NCBI GenBank assembly: GCA_016714645.1
Contig: JADKCI010000004.1
Location: forward strand, 787,501 to 851,500
Direction of reading: 5' to 3'
Length of the DNA: 64,000 nucleotides
DNA from: Chromatiaceae bacterium
GTDB taxonomy: Bacteria; Pseudomonadota; Gammaproteobacteria; Chromatiales; Chromatiaceae
This document shows positions 53,636 to 63,039 of the stretch, piece by piece (within the stretch, counting starts at the first letter, position 1; each line of letters starts with the position of its first letter). The position numbers were made by a program, and so were the translations under genes. The notes beneath the pieces were generated by a model. It saw only the letters and a program-made list of their open reading frames with translations, was not told the DNA's origin and did not search any database.

Positions 53636-55708
53636 ATGCTGCTGAGAACCCGCATCATTGTCTTTGTCCTGCTGGTGGTTTCCGCGGTCGCCGGGCTGGT
53701 TTTTACGGTGGGCTCCCTGCGGGAGGAGGAACTGGGTCGCCGGATCACCGAGCTGCGGTTGCAGCAATTGGAACAGGCCTGGAACTTTGCCTTAATGGGC
53801 ACCGCCGACGACGTCGCGGAGCGACTCGTCAGCCAGGCGGCCTTGTCCGAAACCCGGTTAATCGACGCCATTCAACACGGCGATCAGCAGGGGCTGGCCC
53901 GCTTGGCCGAGACCACCTTCATGGATGAGGCCTTTCTGCGCGTCGATATTCTGGGCGAGGGCGGCCAATTGCTGTGGGCGAGTGGGGATGGGATGGAACA
54001 TCCGCCGCTCCTGGGGGCTGGCCGGCTGGCGGAGATGCGTCAGAAGGGTCGTACCCTCAGTGGTGCCCGGGCCCTGCAGGATGGCGGTTTGGGGGTGGTC
54101 GGGGCCGTCTCGGTCGTGGAACCGGAAACCGATCGCCTGGTGGGCGGGCTCGCAGCCGCCATTCGCCTGACCAAGGTGCTGGAAGTCTTTCAACAGGGGA
54201 CCGGGGGCCGACTCTTTGTCAGTGATGCCGCGGGCCGACTGGTTTTCGGCAAGGACGATGGTTTGTGGCGGCGGGCGCGGGATGCCTCGGCCCCCGGCCG
54301 GCGGGGCCTGACCCTGATCAATTACGACGACCGATATCAGGAGGTGGCGCTGTTGCCCATCGCCGATCTGATGGGGGGGCGCCTGGCGACGCTGTTGCTG
54401 GTGCGTGACGTGACCGAGGCGGTGGCAAGCCGGATGCTCTGGGACCGGGTCCTGGGCGGGGTGATCGCCATCGTCTTCATCGCCGCCATGCTGTTGCTGT
54501 TCTTTTATCTGCGGCGCAATTTCGCAGTGCTGAATGACGCAGTGGCGGCGCTGCACGATTTGTCGCGCGGCCAGCGGGGCGGCTATGTCGAACTGCCCCA
54601 TGGGTCCGACGAGATCGGTCGCATTGCCGAGGCGGTCGAGGCCTTTGGCCAGGCGGTGGGCGAAGTGGCGCGGGTGGGCGTCCAGCGCGAACGCCGCCAG
54701 CATCGGCAGCAGCGCTTTATCCGTCGCCAGATGGAGCAGTTGGCCGCGACGCTGCAGGATGAGGCCCGTAGCGAGTTGCTGAATGAACTAAGACAGATGG
54801 AGACGGCGGCCAGCGATCCCCAATCGGCCCAGTCCAAGGGGGTGGGTGACGAACTGGGCCTGATTGCCCTGGGATTTTCGCGGTTGGCCACCAAGGTCAG
54901 CGTGCAGCAGGTTCAGTTGATCCAACTGGTCCGCGACCTCCGGGAGTCGCTGGAGGACAAGCGCAAGCTCATCAGCCTGCAGCAGGAATTGGCCATCGCG
55001 GCCACCATGCAGTTGTCCATCCTCCCCCGCCATTTTCCGGTATTGCCGATGCTGGACATGATTGCCAGCATGGACCCGGCCAAGGAAGTGGGCGGCGACT
55101 TCTACGATGTCTTCGAGGTGCGGGAGGGCGTTCTGGGGGTGGTGGTGGCGGACGTGTCGGGCAAGGGTATTCCCGCCGCCTTCTTCATGCTCATTAGCCG
55201 CACCATGTTACGCACCGTCGCCGTGGGGGGCGAGGGTCCCGCGGAGACCCTGTCGCGCCTGAACGACCTGCTGGCGGCGGAAAATGAACAGACCATGTTC
55301 GTCACGGTGTTTTACGCCGAAATCGAACTGGCGACGGGGGTGATCACCTATTGCAGCGGGGGGCATAATCCGCCCTACGTGGTGCGGGCCGGGGGGAGGG
55401 TGGAAATGGTGGACCCCACGGTGGGCCTGGCGCTGGCGGCCTTCCCCGATATGCCCTTTGGTGAGAAGACCCTGACCCTGAGCCGCGGAGATACCCTCTT
55501 TATGTACACGGATGGGGTTAACGAGGCCTTCGCCCTGGATGACACCATGTATGGGGTCGAGCGCCTGCAACAGGCCCTGGTCGCCGGTGGGCCACCTGCC
55601 TCGGCTCCGGAGGCCTTGGACCGGGTGATGTCCGATCTCAAGGTCTTTACCCGCGGGGCGGCACAATCCGACGACATCACTGGCATGGTGGTGCATTGGA
55701 AAGGGTGA
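53636..55708 (+). CDS. Membrane SpoIIE-type (PP2C) phosphatase with sensor and HAMP (operon gene 7)
   Basis: A 690-residue protein. Helix at about 5-25, long periplasmic sensor (about 30-265), helix at about 275-298, HAMP-like region, coiled coil (about 345-450), then the phosphatase domain: PAKEVGGDFYDVF, VVADVSGKGIPAAFFM, YCSGGHNPPYVV, LFMYTDGVNEAF and SDDITGMVV hold the metal aspartates. Such enzymes usually dephosphorylate an anti-sigma-factor antagonist (STAS) protein. No STAS or RsbW-type gene is in the window, so its target is elsewhere or new. Last gene of the operon. Confidence 0.88.
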   Translation: MLLRTRIIVFVLLVVSAVAGLVFTVGSLREEELGRRITELRLQQLEQAWNFALMGTADDVAERLVSQAALSETRLIDAIQHGDQQGLARLAETTFMDEAFLRVDILGEGGQLLWASGDGMEHPPLLGAGRLAEMRQKGRTLSGARALQDGGLGVVGAVSVVEPETDRLVGGLAAAIRLTKVLEVFQQGTGGRLFVSDAAGRLVFGKDDGLWRRARDASAPGRRGLTLINYDDRYQEVALLPIADLMGGRLATLLLVRDVTEAVASRMLWDRVLGGVIAIVFIAAMLLLFFYLRRNFAVLNDAVAALHDLSRGQRGGYVELPHGSDEIGRIAEAVEAFGQAVGEVARVGVQRERRQHRQQRFIRRQMEQLAATLQDEARSELLNELRQMETAASDPQSAQSKGVGDELGLIALGFSRLATKVSVQQVQLIQLVRDLRESLEDKRKLISLQQELAIAATMQLSILPRHFPVLPMLDMIASMDPAKEVGGDFYDVFEVREGVLGVVVADVSGKGIPAAFFMLISRTMLRTVAVGGEGPAETLSRLNDLLAAENEQTMFVTVFYAEIELATGVITYCSGGHNPPYVVRAGGRVEMVDPTVGLALAAFPDMPFGEKTLTLSRGDTLFMYTDGVNEAFALDDTMYGVERLQQALVAGGPPASAPEALDRVMSDLKVFTRGAAQSDDITGMVVHWKG

Positions 55709-55852
55709 ACCCATTGCCGGCCGGCCTGGCTTGAGACCACCCAGACCAGGCGGACTTCGACAAGGGCGGACACGGGATTTTGGGACATGAGGGCGGCCGA
55801 GGCCAGGATGAATCGGGTTGGGGATCACCCGGTCGGGATAACTGCGCGGACC

Positions 55853-56311
55853 ATGACGAACATCATCCTGCTTGAGGACGGTCGCGAGCTGCGCGAGGAG
55901 GTGGCGGGGTTTCTGCGCGGCCAGGGGCATGAGGTGCGGGAGGCCGGAAGCAAACGGGAGTTTCGTACCCTCCAGGCCGAGCAGCCCTGCGAGATCGCCA
56001 TCCTGGATCGCCGCCTGCCCGACGGCGATGGCATGAACCTGATCGCCGAGGGGCACGCGGCGGCCTGGCGCTGCGGCTTCATCCTCGTCACGGCGCGCGA
56101 TGCCTTCCGGAATCGTATCAAGGGCTATGAGGTCGGGGCCGATCACTATCCAGCCCCGTGGCCAGGGCCAGGTGGAAGAGGGGCTGACGGTAATCAACCT
56201 CCCGCTCCGCCCAGGGCCAGGCCTGACCCGAGCGGCGTCCCACGAAGCCGCCGGGCGCCATGCCGTCATGTCTCCCCCGGTCCTCTCACCCGGGGACGAC
56301 CACCAGGATAG
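55853..56311 (+). pseudogene. Response regulator truncated after the receiver domain
   Basis: From ATG 55853 a receiver domain reads MTNIILLEDGRELREEVAGF, ILDRRLPDGDGMNLI (phospho-Asp in LDRR), VTARDAF and YEVGADHY. Then, where LVKP should follow, the sequence becomes Pro/Gly/Arg-rich and unrelated to a DNA-binding output domain, ending at 56311. The conserved Lys is lost with the junction at about 56146. It is 144 bp after the phosphatase gene and may have been its partner. Truncated and probably inactive. Confidence 0.65.
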
Positions 56312-56317
56312 CGGCCC

Positions 56318-56773
56318 TCAATGGGCCCGCATCCGCGCCATCCGCTCCAGGTCCTGGGCCTCGAAGTCCATGCCAAAGCTTTCGCCGGGGTTGAGGCTGA
56401 TGGCGAAGCCGATGCCGAGCTTCTCCAGGATCCAGGTGAAGTCCACGACCAGGCCACCGCCGTAGCCGGGATAGTCGCCCACAAAGTGCTTGGCCCGCTC
56501 GGGGCTGGTAAAGAGCACCAGCACCTCGCCCGTATCGGTCTGGATCTTGAGAGGCAGGGCGGCTCCGCGATCCGTCTGGAGGCCGCCAATTTGATGGCGC
56601 TCGTAGATGGGCATGAAGACCTCGGAGCCCAGCAGGGTGGCGATGAAGTCCTCGGCGGGTAACAGGCCCTCCTGGGCGGCGATGAGCTGGCGTTCCAGGT
56701 CGTTCTGAGGGGAGAAGAGGGACATGAAGAGGGCTTCCTGGGCCTGGGAGTAGTCGGGCAAAACTGGGGTCAT
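56318..56773 (-). CDS. SseB-family protein
   Basis: A 151-residue cytoplasmic protein of the SseB N-terminal-domain family: QLIAAQEGLLPAEDFIATLL, LQTDRGAALPLKIQTDTGEV, LVLFTSPERAKHFVGDYPGY and LEKLGIGFAISLNPGESFGM. Related proteins are linked to serine sensitivity in E. coli and to secretion-associated clusters, but the biochemical role is not known. ATG 56773 is chosen; a TTG five codons upstream is also open. It is transcribed toward the phosphatase operon, away from the BREX genes. Confidence 0.78.
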   Translation of the reverse strand: MTPVLPDYSQAQEALFMSLFSPQNDLERQLIAAQEGLLPAEDFIATLLGSEVFMPIYERHQIGGLQTDRGAALPLKIQTDTGEVLVLFTSPERAKHFVGDYPGYGGGLVVDFTWILEKLGIGFAISLNPGESFGMDFEAQDLERMARMRAH

Positions 56774-56939
56774 CCGCCCTGTCTTCAAGCCATTCCAGGA
56801 GAGTTTCGGGCTGCAATTGCGATACTCAGCCTGGGGTGATATGGTCCTTTCCCCGGAAGCCTGGGTCAGATTGACTCCTCGGGGGCACGGGCGCGGCCGT
56901 CATCCAGGGTTCCTAATGCGGCGAGGGGGAGGATCGGAA

Positions 56940-57509
56940 GTGACGGCGGCGACATTAGCCATTGATTACGAGCGACTGTTCAAACTTCGGCTGGCGGTCG
57001 CCCGCCATGGGGAGATGGACGCGGCGGGCTGGTGGAACACCCGGGGCATCCTGGGCCGCCATGGGGCTCTGGCGCTCAAGCGCGGCTTTCCCTTGACGCA
57101 TCCCTTTGCCCAGGCCCGGATTGCCTTTGCCGTCGCGCGCAGCCGGTGCCACGCGCTGTTTGACCCACCGGGGTGCATGACCCTCTGGAACCTCCCCGCG
57201 GCGGTTGAGGATCGTTTCGAGGAACATTGGCGGGACTGGCTGGACCAGGGCGAGCGGTGGCGGCCCTGGTTCGAGGCGCTGGCGGCCGCGGGTCGGCAAG
57301 AGCTGCTCGCGGAACTTGCCGAGTGGGACCTCGTCGATGCCGACCAGGTCGCGGCGGTCAACAAACTGCGCCGTTCCGCCGAGGGACGGTCCGTCCCCCT
57401 GTCGGGAACCTTCCAGCCCAACGATGAAATCATCACGCTGCTGGCGGCCGGCTTCGCCAGGAGCGAGCGCGGTAGCCCGGCGATCCCCTACGCGCGGCTT
57501 GAGGACTGA
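56940..57509 (+). CDS. BrxE-like BREX protein
   Basis: About 189 residues from GTG 56940 (GGGGGAGGA upstream): LFKLRLAVARHGEMDAAGWW, NTRGILGRHGALALKRGFP, FDPPGCMTLWNLPAAVEDRF, ending IPYARLED. This resembles the BrxE family placed at the head of type 6 BREX clusters; its role is unknown. It is 2 bp before brxA. A longer frame to 56817 exists but lacks a sensible start. If BrxE is right, the cluster is type 6 rather than type 1. Confidence 0.6.
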   Translation: MTAATLAIDYERLFKLRLAVARHGEMDAAGWWNTRGILGRHGALALKRGFPLTHPFAQARIAFAVARSRCHALFDPPGCMTLWNLPAAVEDRFEEHWRDWLDQGERWRPWFEALAAAGRQELLAELAEWDLVDADQVAAVNKLRRSAEGRSVPLSGTFQPNDEIITLLAAGFARSERGSPAIPYARLED

Positions 57510-57511
57510 GC

Positions 57512-58267
57512 ATGGAGGGTCGCCTCAAGGTTGCCTCCTGCCAGGCGATCAAGGGATCTCTGATCGAGGAGACCTATGCGGTCTTCCGCGGTTGGGACTA
57601 CCTCTGTTCGAAGACCGAGAATCTCCAGCGCGCCCGCGCGGAGAACTCGATCGGCGCCGGGAGCGCCGCCTGGGCACGGAATGTCTCCTGGGCAATCAGC
57701 CGCCGCTTTGACCCCGCGGGTCGCGACCGCCCCCTCGTGGAGCTTGCCAAATCGGGTTGTGACCGGGAGGTTTGGACACCCCTGCTCCTCTACCACCTGA
57801 CCCGCAACGAGTTCCTCGTCCGCGATTTCCTCGTCAATTGGCTCTACCCTCGGTTCATCGCCGGCACTTACCGGCTGCGCGCCGAGGAGGTCCTCCCCTA
57901 TCTGCGCACCTGGTCCGCCGGCCACTGGAGCGAGGCCACGACCCAGCGGGTGGCTTCCGGCCTTTTGCGGCTCGCCGTCGATTTCGGCCTCCTCACGGGC
58001 ACCCAGTCCCGGGAGTTTGCCTCCTACCCGCTACCGGAACACAGCTTTCTCTACCTGCTGCACGCCATGACGGACCGCGAGGCGAACGCCCGGCGCCTCA
58101 TCGACGCCGAGGACTGGCGCCTGTACCTGATGGACGCCGCCGATGTGGAGCGCGAGCTGCTGCGCCTGCACCAGTTCCGCAAGCTGCACTACGAGGTCGC
58201 CGGCAGCCTCGCCCAACTCAAGCTGCCGTCGGCCTCCGCGGCCGATTACGTGAAGGAGATGTGCTGA
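57512..58267 (+). CDS. brxA: BrxA (DUF1819)
   Basis: A 251-residue protein of the BREX BrxA family: SCQAIKGSLIEETYAVFRGW near the start, LLYHLTRNEFLVRDFLVNWL and LLRLAVDFGLLTG in the centre, and a conserved C-terminal helix pair. BrxA is a small, largely helical protein; in type 1 BREX it binds DNA and is needed in some systems. The stop overlaps the brxB start (TGATG). Confidence 0.9.
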   Translation: MEGRLKVASCQAIKGSLIEETYAVFRGWDYLCSKTENLQRARAENSIGAGSAAWARNVSWAISRRFDPAGRDRPLVELAKSGCDREVWTPLLLYHLTRNEFLVRDFLVNWLYPRFIAGTYRLRAEEVLPYLRTWSAGHWSEATTQRVASGLLRLAVDFGLLTGTQSREFASYPLPEHSFLYLLHAMTDREANARRLIDAEDWRLYLMDAADVERELLRLHQFRKLHYEVAGSLAQLKLPSASAADYVKEMC

Positions 58268-58845
58268 TGTCCGATTGGCGGGAGCGTCTCACCCAGCAGC
58301 TCGAACCGGTGCTGAGACAACCGGACCCCCGGCAGCAGCTCAGCGCCTACCACGACATGCCCTATGCCATCTTCCGCTATCCGCCGGAGGAGGAATTTGG
58401 CGTCCGCCAGCAGGTCTCGCTGTTGCGCACCCGGCTGGAACAGTTGGGCAAACGGGTCACGGTCATCTCCCTGGCTGAATGCCTCGACGTGGCCCTGGCC
58501 GCGGAAGGCATGGGACCCGAGGCCCTCATCGACGCCGAGCAAGCGGTGGGCCTGGAGGTCACGGTCGACACCATCTTCCAGATCCTGAGCGAGTACCAAC
58601 CCCTGGACGCGCTGGTCGCCCGCCGCATCCCCCGTGACGCCGACCCCCGGCGCGACCTGGTGTTCATCCTGCGCGCTGGCGCGCTCTTTCCCATGTACCG
58701 CACCTCTGCCCTGCTGGAACAACTCAAGGGCAAGGTCCAGGTCCCCGCCGTTCTCTTCTACCCGGGCGACTTGGACGGCGCCGCGGGGCTGCGGTTCATG
58801 GGCGTGCTGGACGCGGAGCATAATTACCGGCCGAAGATTTTTTAG
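58267..58845 (+). CDS. brxB: BrxB (DUF1788)
   Basis: A 192-residue protein of the BREX BrxB family: DMPYAIFRYPPEEEFGVRQQ, VISLAECLDVALAAEG, and the close VPAVLFYPGDLDGAAGLRFM with EHNYRPKIF. It is required for both methylation and defence in type 1 systems, but its biochemical activity is unknown. It follows brxA without a gap and precedes brxC by 9 bp. Confidence 0.92.
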   Translation: MSDWRERLTQQLEPVLRQPDPRQQLSAYHDMPYAIFRYPPEEEFGVRQQVSLLRTRLEQLGKRVTVISLAECLDVALAAEGMGPEALIDAEQAVGLEVTVDTIFQILSEYQPLDALVARRIPRDADPRRDLVFILRAGALFPMYRTSALLEQLKGKVQVPAVLFYPGDLDGAAGLRFMGVLDAEHNYRPKIF

Positions 58846-58854
58846 GGTTCCCCG

Positions 58855-61800
58855 ATGACCATCAAGCAGCTGTTCGCCAATGACATCGACCGCCGCATCG
58901 AGGAGGTCATCAAGGTCGATCAAGCCGACGAGGCCATCATTCGCGACGAGCTGGCCGAATACGTCGTCACCGACTCCATCCGCGCGCATTTTCTCAAGAT
59001 CTTCGACCACTACCTGACCACCTGGCGGAAGCCTAATGAGGGCATCGCCATCTGGACCTCGGGCTTCTTCGGGTCGGGCAAGTCCGGTTTCGCCAAGTAC
59101 CTCGGTCTGGCCCTCGCCAACCGGGACATTCTCGGACAGGGGGCCGGGGAACTGCTCGCCCGGCGCTGTCAGGACACCAAGGCCCAGGTCCTGCTGACCA
59201 ACATCGCCGAGCGGATCCCCACCGAGGCGGTGATTTTCGATGTCTCCACCGACCGCGGCATCCGCACCGGCAATCAGAGCATTACCGAGATCATGTACCG
59301 GCTCTTCCTGCAGCGCCTGGGCTATGCGCGGGACCTGGATCTCTCCGAACTGGAGATCACCCTGGAGGAAGACGGCCGCCTCGACGCCTTCAAGGCCAAG
59401 TACCGGGAGGTCTTCGACAAAGACTGGGACTTCGAGAAGGGGAAGATCGCCACCGCCGTCCAGCCGGCGAGCCGCGTCATGCACCTCCTGGACCCGGCCA
59501 CCTACACGACGGTTGACAGTTGGCGCGAATCGGCCATGAAACGCGCCGACATCACCCCCGGCGATCTGGCGGCCCGCTGCCTGGAACTCATGTCCCGCCG
59601 GCGGCCCGGCAAGAACCTCCTGTTCGTCATCGACGAGGTGGGCCAGTTCGTCGCCCGCGACGTGCAGAAGATGCTCGATCTCCAGGCGGTCGTACAGAGC
59701 CTCGGGCGCGTCGGGCGCGGCAAGCTGTGGATCCTGGTCACCTCCCAGGAGCGGCTCACCGAACTGGTGGGCGGTCTGGACGACCGCCGGGTCGAACTCG
59801 CTCGCCTCATGGACCGCTTCCCGTCCGAACTTCAGGTCCACCTGGAGCCTTCCGACATCTCGGAGGTTACCAGCAAGCGGGTGCTCGCGAAGAATGCCGA
59901 GGCCGAAAAGACCCTGCGGGAGCGCTTCACCGAACACCGCGGCCGATTGACCGACCACACCCGACTCACCGCGGACATTAAATTGCCGGAGCTGACGGCC
60001 GAATCCTTCATCGACCTCTACCCCCTGCTGCCCTATCAGATCGACCTCATCATCCAGATCGTCTCCGGTCTGCGCACTCAGGGCGGGGCGAGCAAGCACG
60101 TCGGCGGCGCCAACCGCACCATCATCAAGCTCGCCCAGCAATTGCTCATCCACCCGGAGGTGGACCTGGCCAGCCAGCCCCTCGGCACCCTGGCCCGCGT
60201 GGACCAGATCTACGACCTGGTCTCCGGCAACATCGGCAGCGAGATTCGCGCCAAGATCGCGGATATCGGTACCAAGATCGCCCACCCGTTAGCCCAGTCC
60301 GTCGCCAAGGTCATCTGCCTCCTGCAGTACGTGCGCAGCGTTCACCGGACGGCCGAGAACATCGCCGCCGCCCTGCACCCGGCCATCCATGCCGACTCCC
60401 GTCTGGCCGAGGTCCGCCAGGCCCTCGATGCCCTGGAGAAAGGGCTCATGGTCCGCCGCGGCGACGACGGCTACCGGATTCCCACCCCGGCCGAGGACGA
60501 CTGGGAACGCCAGCGCTCGAGTCTGGTCCCCAAGCCCGGCGACAGCGCCCGCCTGCACGCCGAGGCCGTCACCGCCCTCTGGCAGCCCCAACCCGCCCAC
60601 AACCTGCTGGACGTCAAGCCCTTTAAGGCGGGGCTCTACCTGAGTGAGCGGTTGGCGGTGGAGGGGGACATCCCCTTCCATCTGGCCCTGGCCGAGACCG
60701 GGACTGAGTTCAATCAAGCGGTGGAGGATTTCCGCCGTCGCAGCCAGACCGAGACCCAGGCCGTCTTCTGGGTCGCTGCCCTCCATGAGGCCATGGACCG
60801 CGAGACGGTGGAACTCCATCGCTCCCGGGAGATCCTATCCCGCCGGGAGCGGGGCGCCCAGACCAAGGACGAAGGCGCCCTGGTAGCCGAGGAGAAGATC
60901 CGCCAGCGTCGCCATCAGGAGGAACTCCGGCGCCTCGTCAAACAGTCCCTGCTCACCGGCACCCTCTTCTTCCGCGGCAATGACCGCAGCCCGGACGAGG
61001 GCGCCAGCGATGTCTCCCGCAGTGCGGCCAAGGTCCTCTCCCAGGCCCTGCCGGAGGTCTTCGACCGCTTCGCGGAGGCCGCCGCCCGGGTCACCAGGAA
61101 CGACCTGGACCTTCTTCTGACCACCGAGAACCTGCGGGGACTGACACCACTCTACGCGGACCTCGGACTGGTGCGGGACCAGGGCGGCAAACCCGCCTTC
61201 GAGGTGGAGACCGGGGTCCTCGCCGAGGTCATGGCCCGCATCCAGAACCGTACCAGCTATGGCGAGACCGCCAGTGGTCGCTGGCTCACCGACGAGTTCG
61301 CCAGGGAACCCTTCGGCTGGGAGTTCGACACCGTTCGGCTCCTGGTCGTCGCCCTCCTGCGCGCCGGCAAGATCGAGGCGACCAGCAAGGGGCAGGTCAT
61401 CGACTCCGCCCTGTCCCTCGACGCGCGCACCACCTTCAGCAATAACAACCTGTTCCGCCAGGCCTCCTTTCGCCCCCGCACCACCGATTGCGAGTTCGCG
61501 GACTACATCGAGGCGGGCGAGGCCTACAAGACCTGCTTTGGGAAAGAGATCCAGGAGTACGAGGAAAACCTCATCGCCCAGGCCATCCGCGAGACCACGG
61601 ACGGCTACGAGGAAAGGCTGCGGGAGGTGGTCGCCCAACTCGACAAACAGCGGCTACCCGGTAGCGAGGTGCTGGCCGCCGCCCTGAACAACATCGTGGG
61701 CTTCCGCCGCCAACGCGACTGCCAGACGCTCAAGGCCTTTACCGCCTGCCACCAGGCGCTGAAAGAGGCCATTAAGCGGGGGGCCGAACTCGCCAAGGCC

Positions 61801-62391
61801 CTGACGACGCCCGCGCTCCACGACCTGGGCCGGGCGCGCACCGCCCTCGATCACCTCTGGCCCTTCCTGGAGCAGGAGCCCGACCTGGGCGACGGCGACC
61901 GGGACCACGCCGAGCAGCTCAAGGACCTGCTGGCCCGGGAGACCTTCTTCCGCGAGTTGCCGGCCATCGACCAGCACACCAAGGCCCTGGAGACCGCCCA
62001 CCAGGCCCGCCTGCGCCAGGCGCTCGATGCCCGAACCCAGGCTTACGCGGACGCCCTCCAACGACTAAGCGGCACGCCCGGCTGGGAAGAGGTTGGCGCG
62101 GATCAACGCGACCGCATCGCCGAGCCGCTGGCGGCTTATGCCGTCGCCAAGACGACCAGCGCCTCGATACCCCAGCTCCGGGCGGACCTCGACGCCTGTC
62201 CGGTGCGTCGCGACAAGGCCATCGAGGAGTTGATGCGCCTGATCGACGGTAACCGGGTGGTCAAGGTCTCGGCAGCGGGCTATTTCGCCGGCGGCATCGA
62301 GAACGAGGAGCAGCTCGATCGGGCACTCGACGGGCTTAAGGAGCAGTGCCTGGAGCACATCGCGGCGGGCAAGAAGGTATTGGTGCAGTAG
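58855..62391 (+). CDS. brxC: BrxC ATPase
   Basis: An 1178-residue P-loop protein, the large ATPase of BREX. Walker A GFFGSGKS is at 70-77; the Walker B-like segment LLFVIDEVGQFV is at about 257-268. A long middle part (about 600-1050) is mixed helical, and the end reads ALDGLKEQCLEHIAAGKKVL. BrxC is needed for phage exclusion and host methylation. Length agrees with the family. A second, degenerate copy of the last 23 codons lies at 63040-63111. Confidence 0.93.
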   Translation: MTIKQLFANDIDRRIEEVIKVDQADEAIIRDELAEYVVTDSIRAHFLKIFDHYLTTWRKPNEGIAIWTSGFFGSGKSGFAKYLGLALANRDILGQGAGELLARRCQDTKAQVLLTNIAERIPTEAVIFDVSTDRGIRTGNQSITEIMYRLFLQRLGYARDLDLSELEITLEEDGRLDAFKAKYREVFDKDWDFEKGKIATAVQPASRVMHLLDPATYTTVDSWRESAMKRADITPGDLAARCLELMSRRRPGKNLLFVIDEVGQFVARDVQKMLDLQAVVQSLGRVGRGKLWILVTSQERLTELVGGLDDRRVELARLMDRFPSELQVHLEPSDISEVTSKRVLAKNAEAEKTLRERFTEHRGRLTDHTRLTADIKLPELTAESFIDLYPLLPYQIDLIIQIVSGLRTQGGASKHVGGANRTIIKLAQQLLIHPEVDLASQPLGTLARVDQIYDLVSGNIGSEIRAKIADIGTKIAHPLAQSVAKVICLLQYVRSVHRTAENIAAALHPAIHADSRLAEVRQALDALEKGLMVRRGDDGYRIPTPAEDDWERQRSSLVPKPGDSARLHAEAVTALWQPQPAHNLLDVKPFKAGLYLSERLAVEGDIPFHLALAETGTEFNQAVEDFRRRSQTETQAVFWVAALHEAMDRETVELHRSREILSRRERGAQTKDEGALVAEEKIRQRRHQEELRRLVKQSLLTGTLFFRGNDRSPDEGASDVSRSAAKVLSQALPEVFDRFAEAAARVTRNDLDLLLTTENLRGLTPLYADLGLVRDQGGKPAFEVETGVLAEVMARIQNRTSYGETASGRWLTDEFAREPFGWEFDTVRLLVVALLRAGKIEATSKGQVIDSALSLDARTTFSNNNLFRQASFRPRTTDCEFADYIEAGEAYKTCFGKEIQEYEENLIAQAIRETTDGYEERLREVVAQLDKQRLPGSEVLAAALNNIVGFRRQRDCQTLKAFTACHQALKEAIKRGAELAKALTTPALHDLGRARTALDHLWPFLEQEPDLGDGDRDHAEQLKDLLARETFFRELPAIDQHTKALETAHQARLRQALDARTQAYADALQRLSGTPGWEEVGADQRDRIAEPLAAYAVAKTTSASIPQLRADLDACPVRRDKAIEELMRLIDGNRVVKVSAAGYFAGGIENEEQLDRALDGLKEQCLEHIAAGKKVLVQ

Positions 62392-62460
62392 GGTGGGAAT
62401 ATCATGAGAGAGTCCATTAACCTGCGCACCCTCGCCAGTCGCTATTACGAGCGCGCGGCA

Positions 62461-62502
62461 AAAATATGAGCGCGCGCGAATATTTTTCGCGCGCGCGTAT
62501 TT
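62461..62502. repeat. AT/GC-alternating palindrome between brxC and pglX
   Basis: AAAATATGAGCGCGCGCG and CGCGCGCGCGTATTT surround AATATTTTT, giving a strong stem of alternating CG flanked by AT arms. It lies 70 bp after the brxC stop in a 189-bp gap before the first pglX start. It could be a terminator (T run in the loop), a regulatory structure, or a recombination scar. A 21-codon frame (62404-62469) ends in it and is not recognised. Confidence 0.55.
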
Positions 62503-62580
62503 CCGCGCGGTGACCAATCGTAACAGAGACTTAGGATTTCCATCCCGACCGCGATCAACTGAACCCCGAACCCTGAACCC

Positions 62581-63021
62581 ATGGACAAAGACACCAGAAA
62601 CCGCATCCAACGTGCCACCCAGGCCGCTCGCGGGCTGCTTGAGCAGGATTTCGACAACCAGTTATCGGGTGTCTTCGACATTCGCCCGGACGGCGCCCTG
62701 GCGGCCGAGCCCGGGAGCCATCTGGACGCGGCGCAGCGGATTACGCGGACCAGGCTGGTAACCGCGGTCGAGCCCGCGCTGCGGGACTATGCCGAGCAGG
62801 CCGAGGGCAGCGACCGGCTAGGGTGCCGGTTGTTTGCCGAGGAGGTGGTGCTGGGGCTGGCCCAACCGATGATCTTCGCCGAACTGGGATATGGCGTGGA
62901 CGCCGCCTTTCCGGCCACTGACTTCGAGTCGCCCGATGCGCCATCGGTCTACCAAGGTCGTCCCTTGACGCTGCAACAGATGCGCGAGGCGATCGACTGG
63001 GAGGCCGGGCAACGCGAATGA
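62581..63021 (+). pseudogene. pglX 5' end fused to unrelated sequence
   Basis: Residues 1-62 (KDTRNRIQRATQAARGLLEQ, QLSGVFDIRPDGALA, GSHLDAAQRI) are a near copy of the start of pglX at 63249. From about residue 63 the text differs (EPALRDYAEQAEGSDRL ... SVYQGRPLTLQQMREAIDWE) and does not fit PglX. The last 25 residues resemble the tail of some AbrB-type antitoxins, and an ATG overlapping the stop (63018) begins MIALDTN, the usual start of a PIN-domain toxin. A toxin-antitoxin relic inserted here is possible but uncertain. Confidence 0.6.
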
Positions 63022-63039
63022 TTGCGCTCGATACCAACT

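Noticed and set aside
53858..54703. Minus-strand 281-codon frame opposite the SpoIIE-type gene
   Set aside because: Shadow of the sensor region; Gln/His-rich text with no family resemblance.
58246..60285. Minus-strand open frame of 679 codons opposite brxB and brxC
   Set aside because: Antisense to brxB and the Walker A end of brxC; composition typical of a shadow.
62404..62469. 21-codon frame after brxC
   Set aside because: Too short, unrecognised, and it ends within the palindrome.
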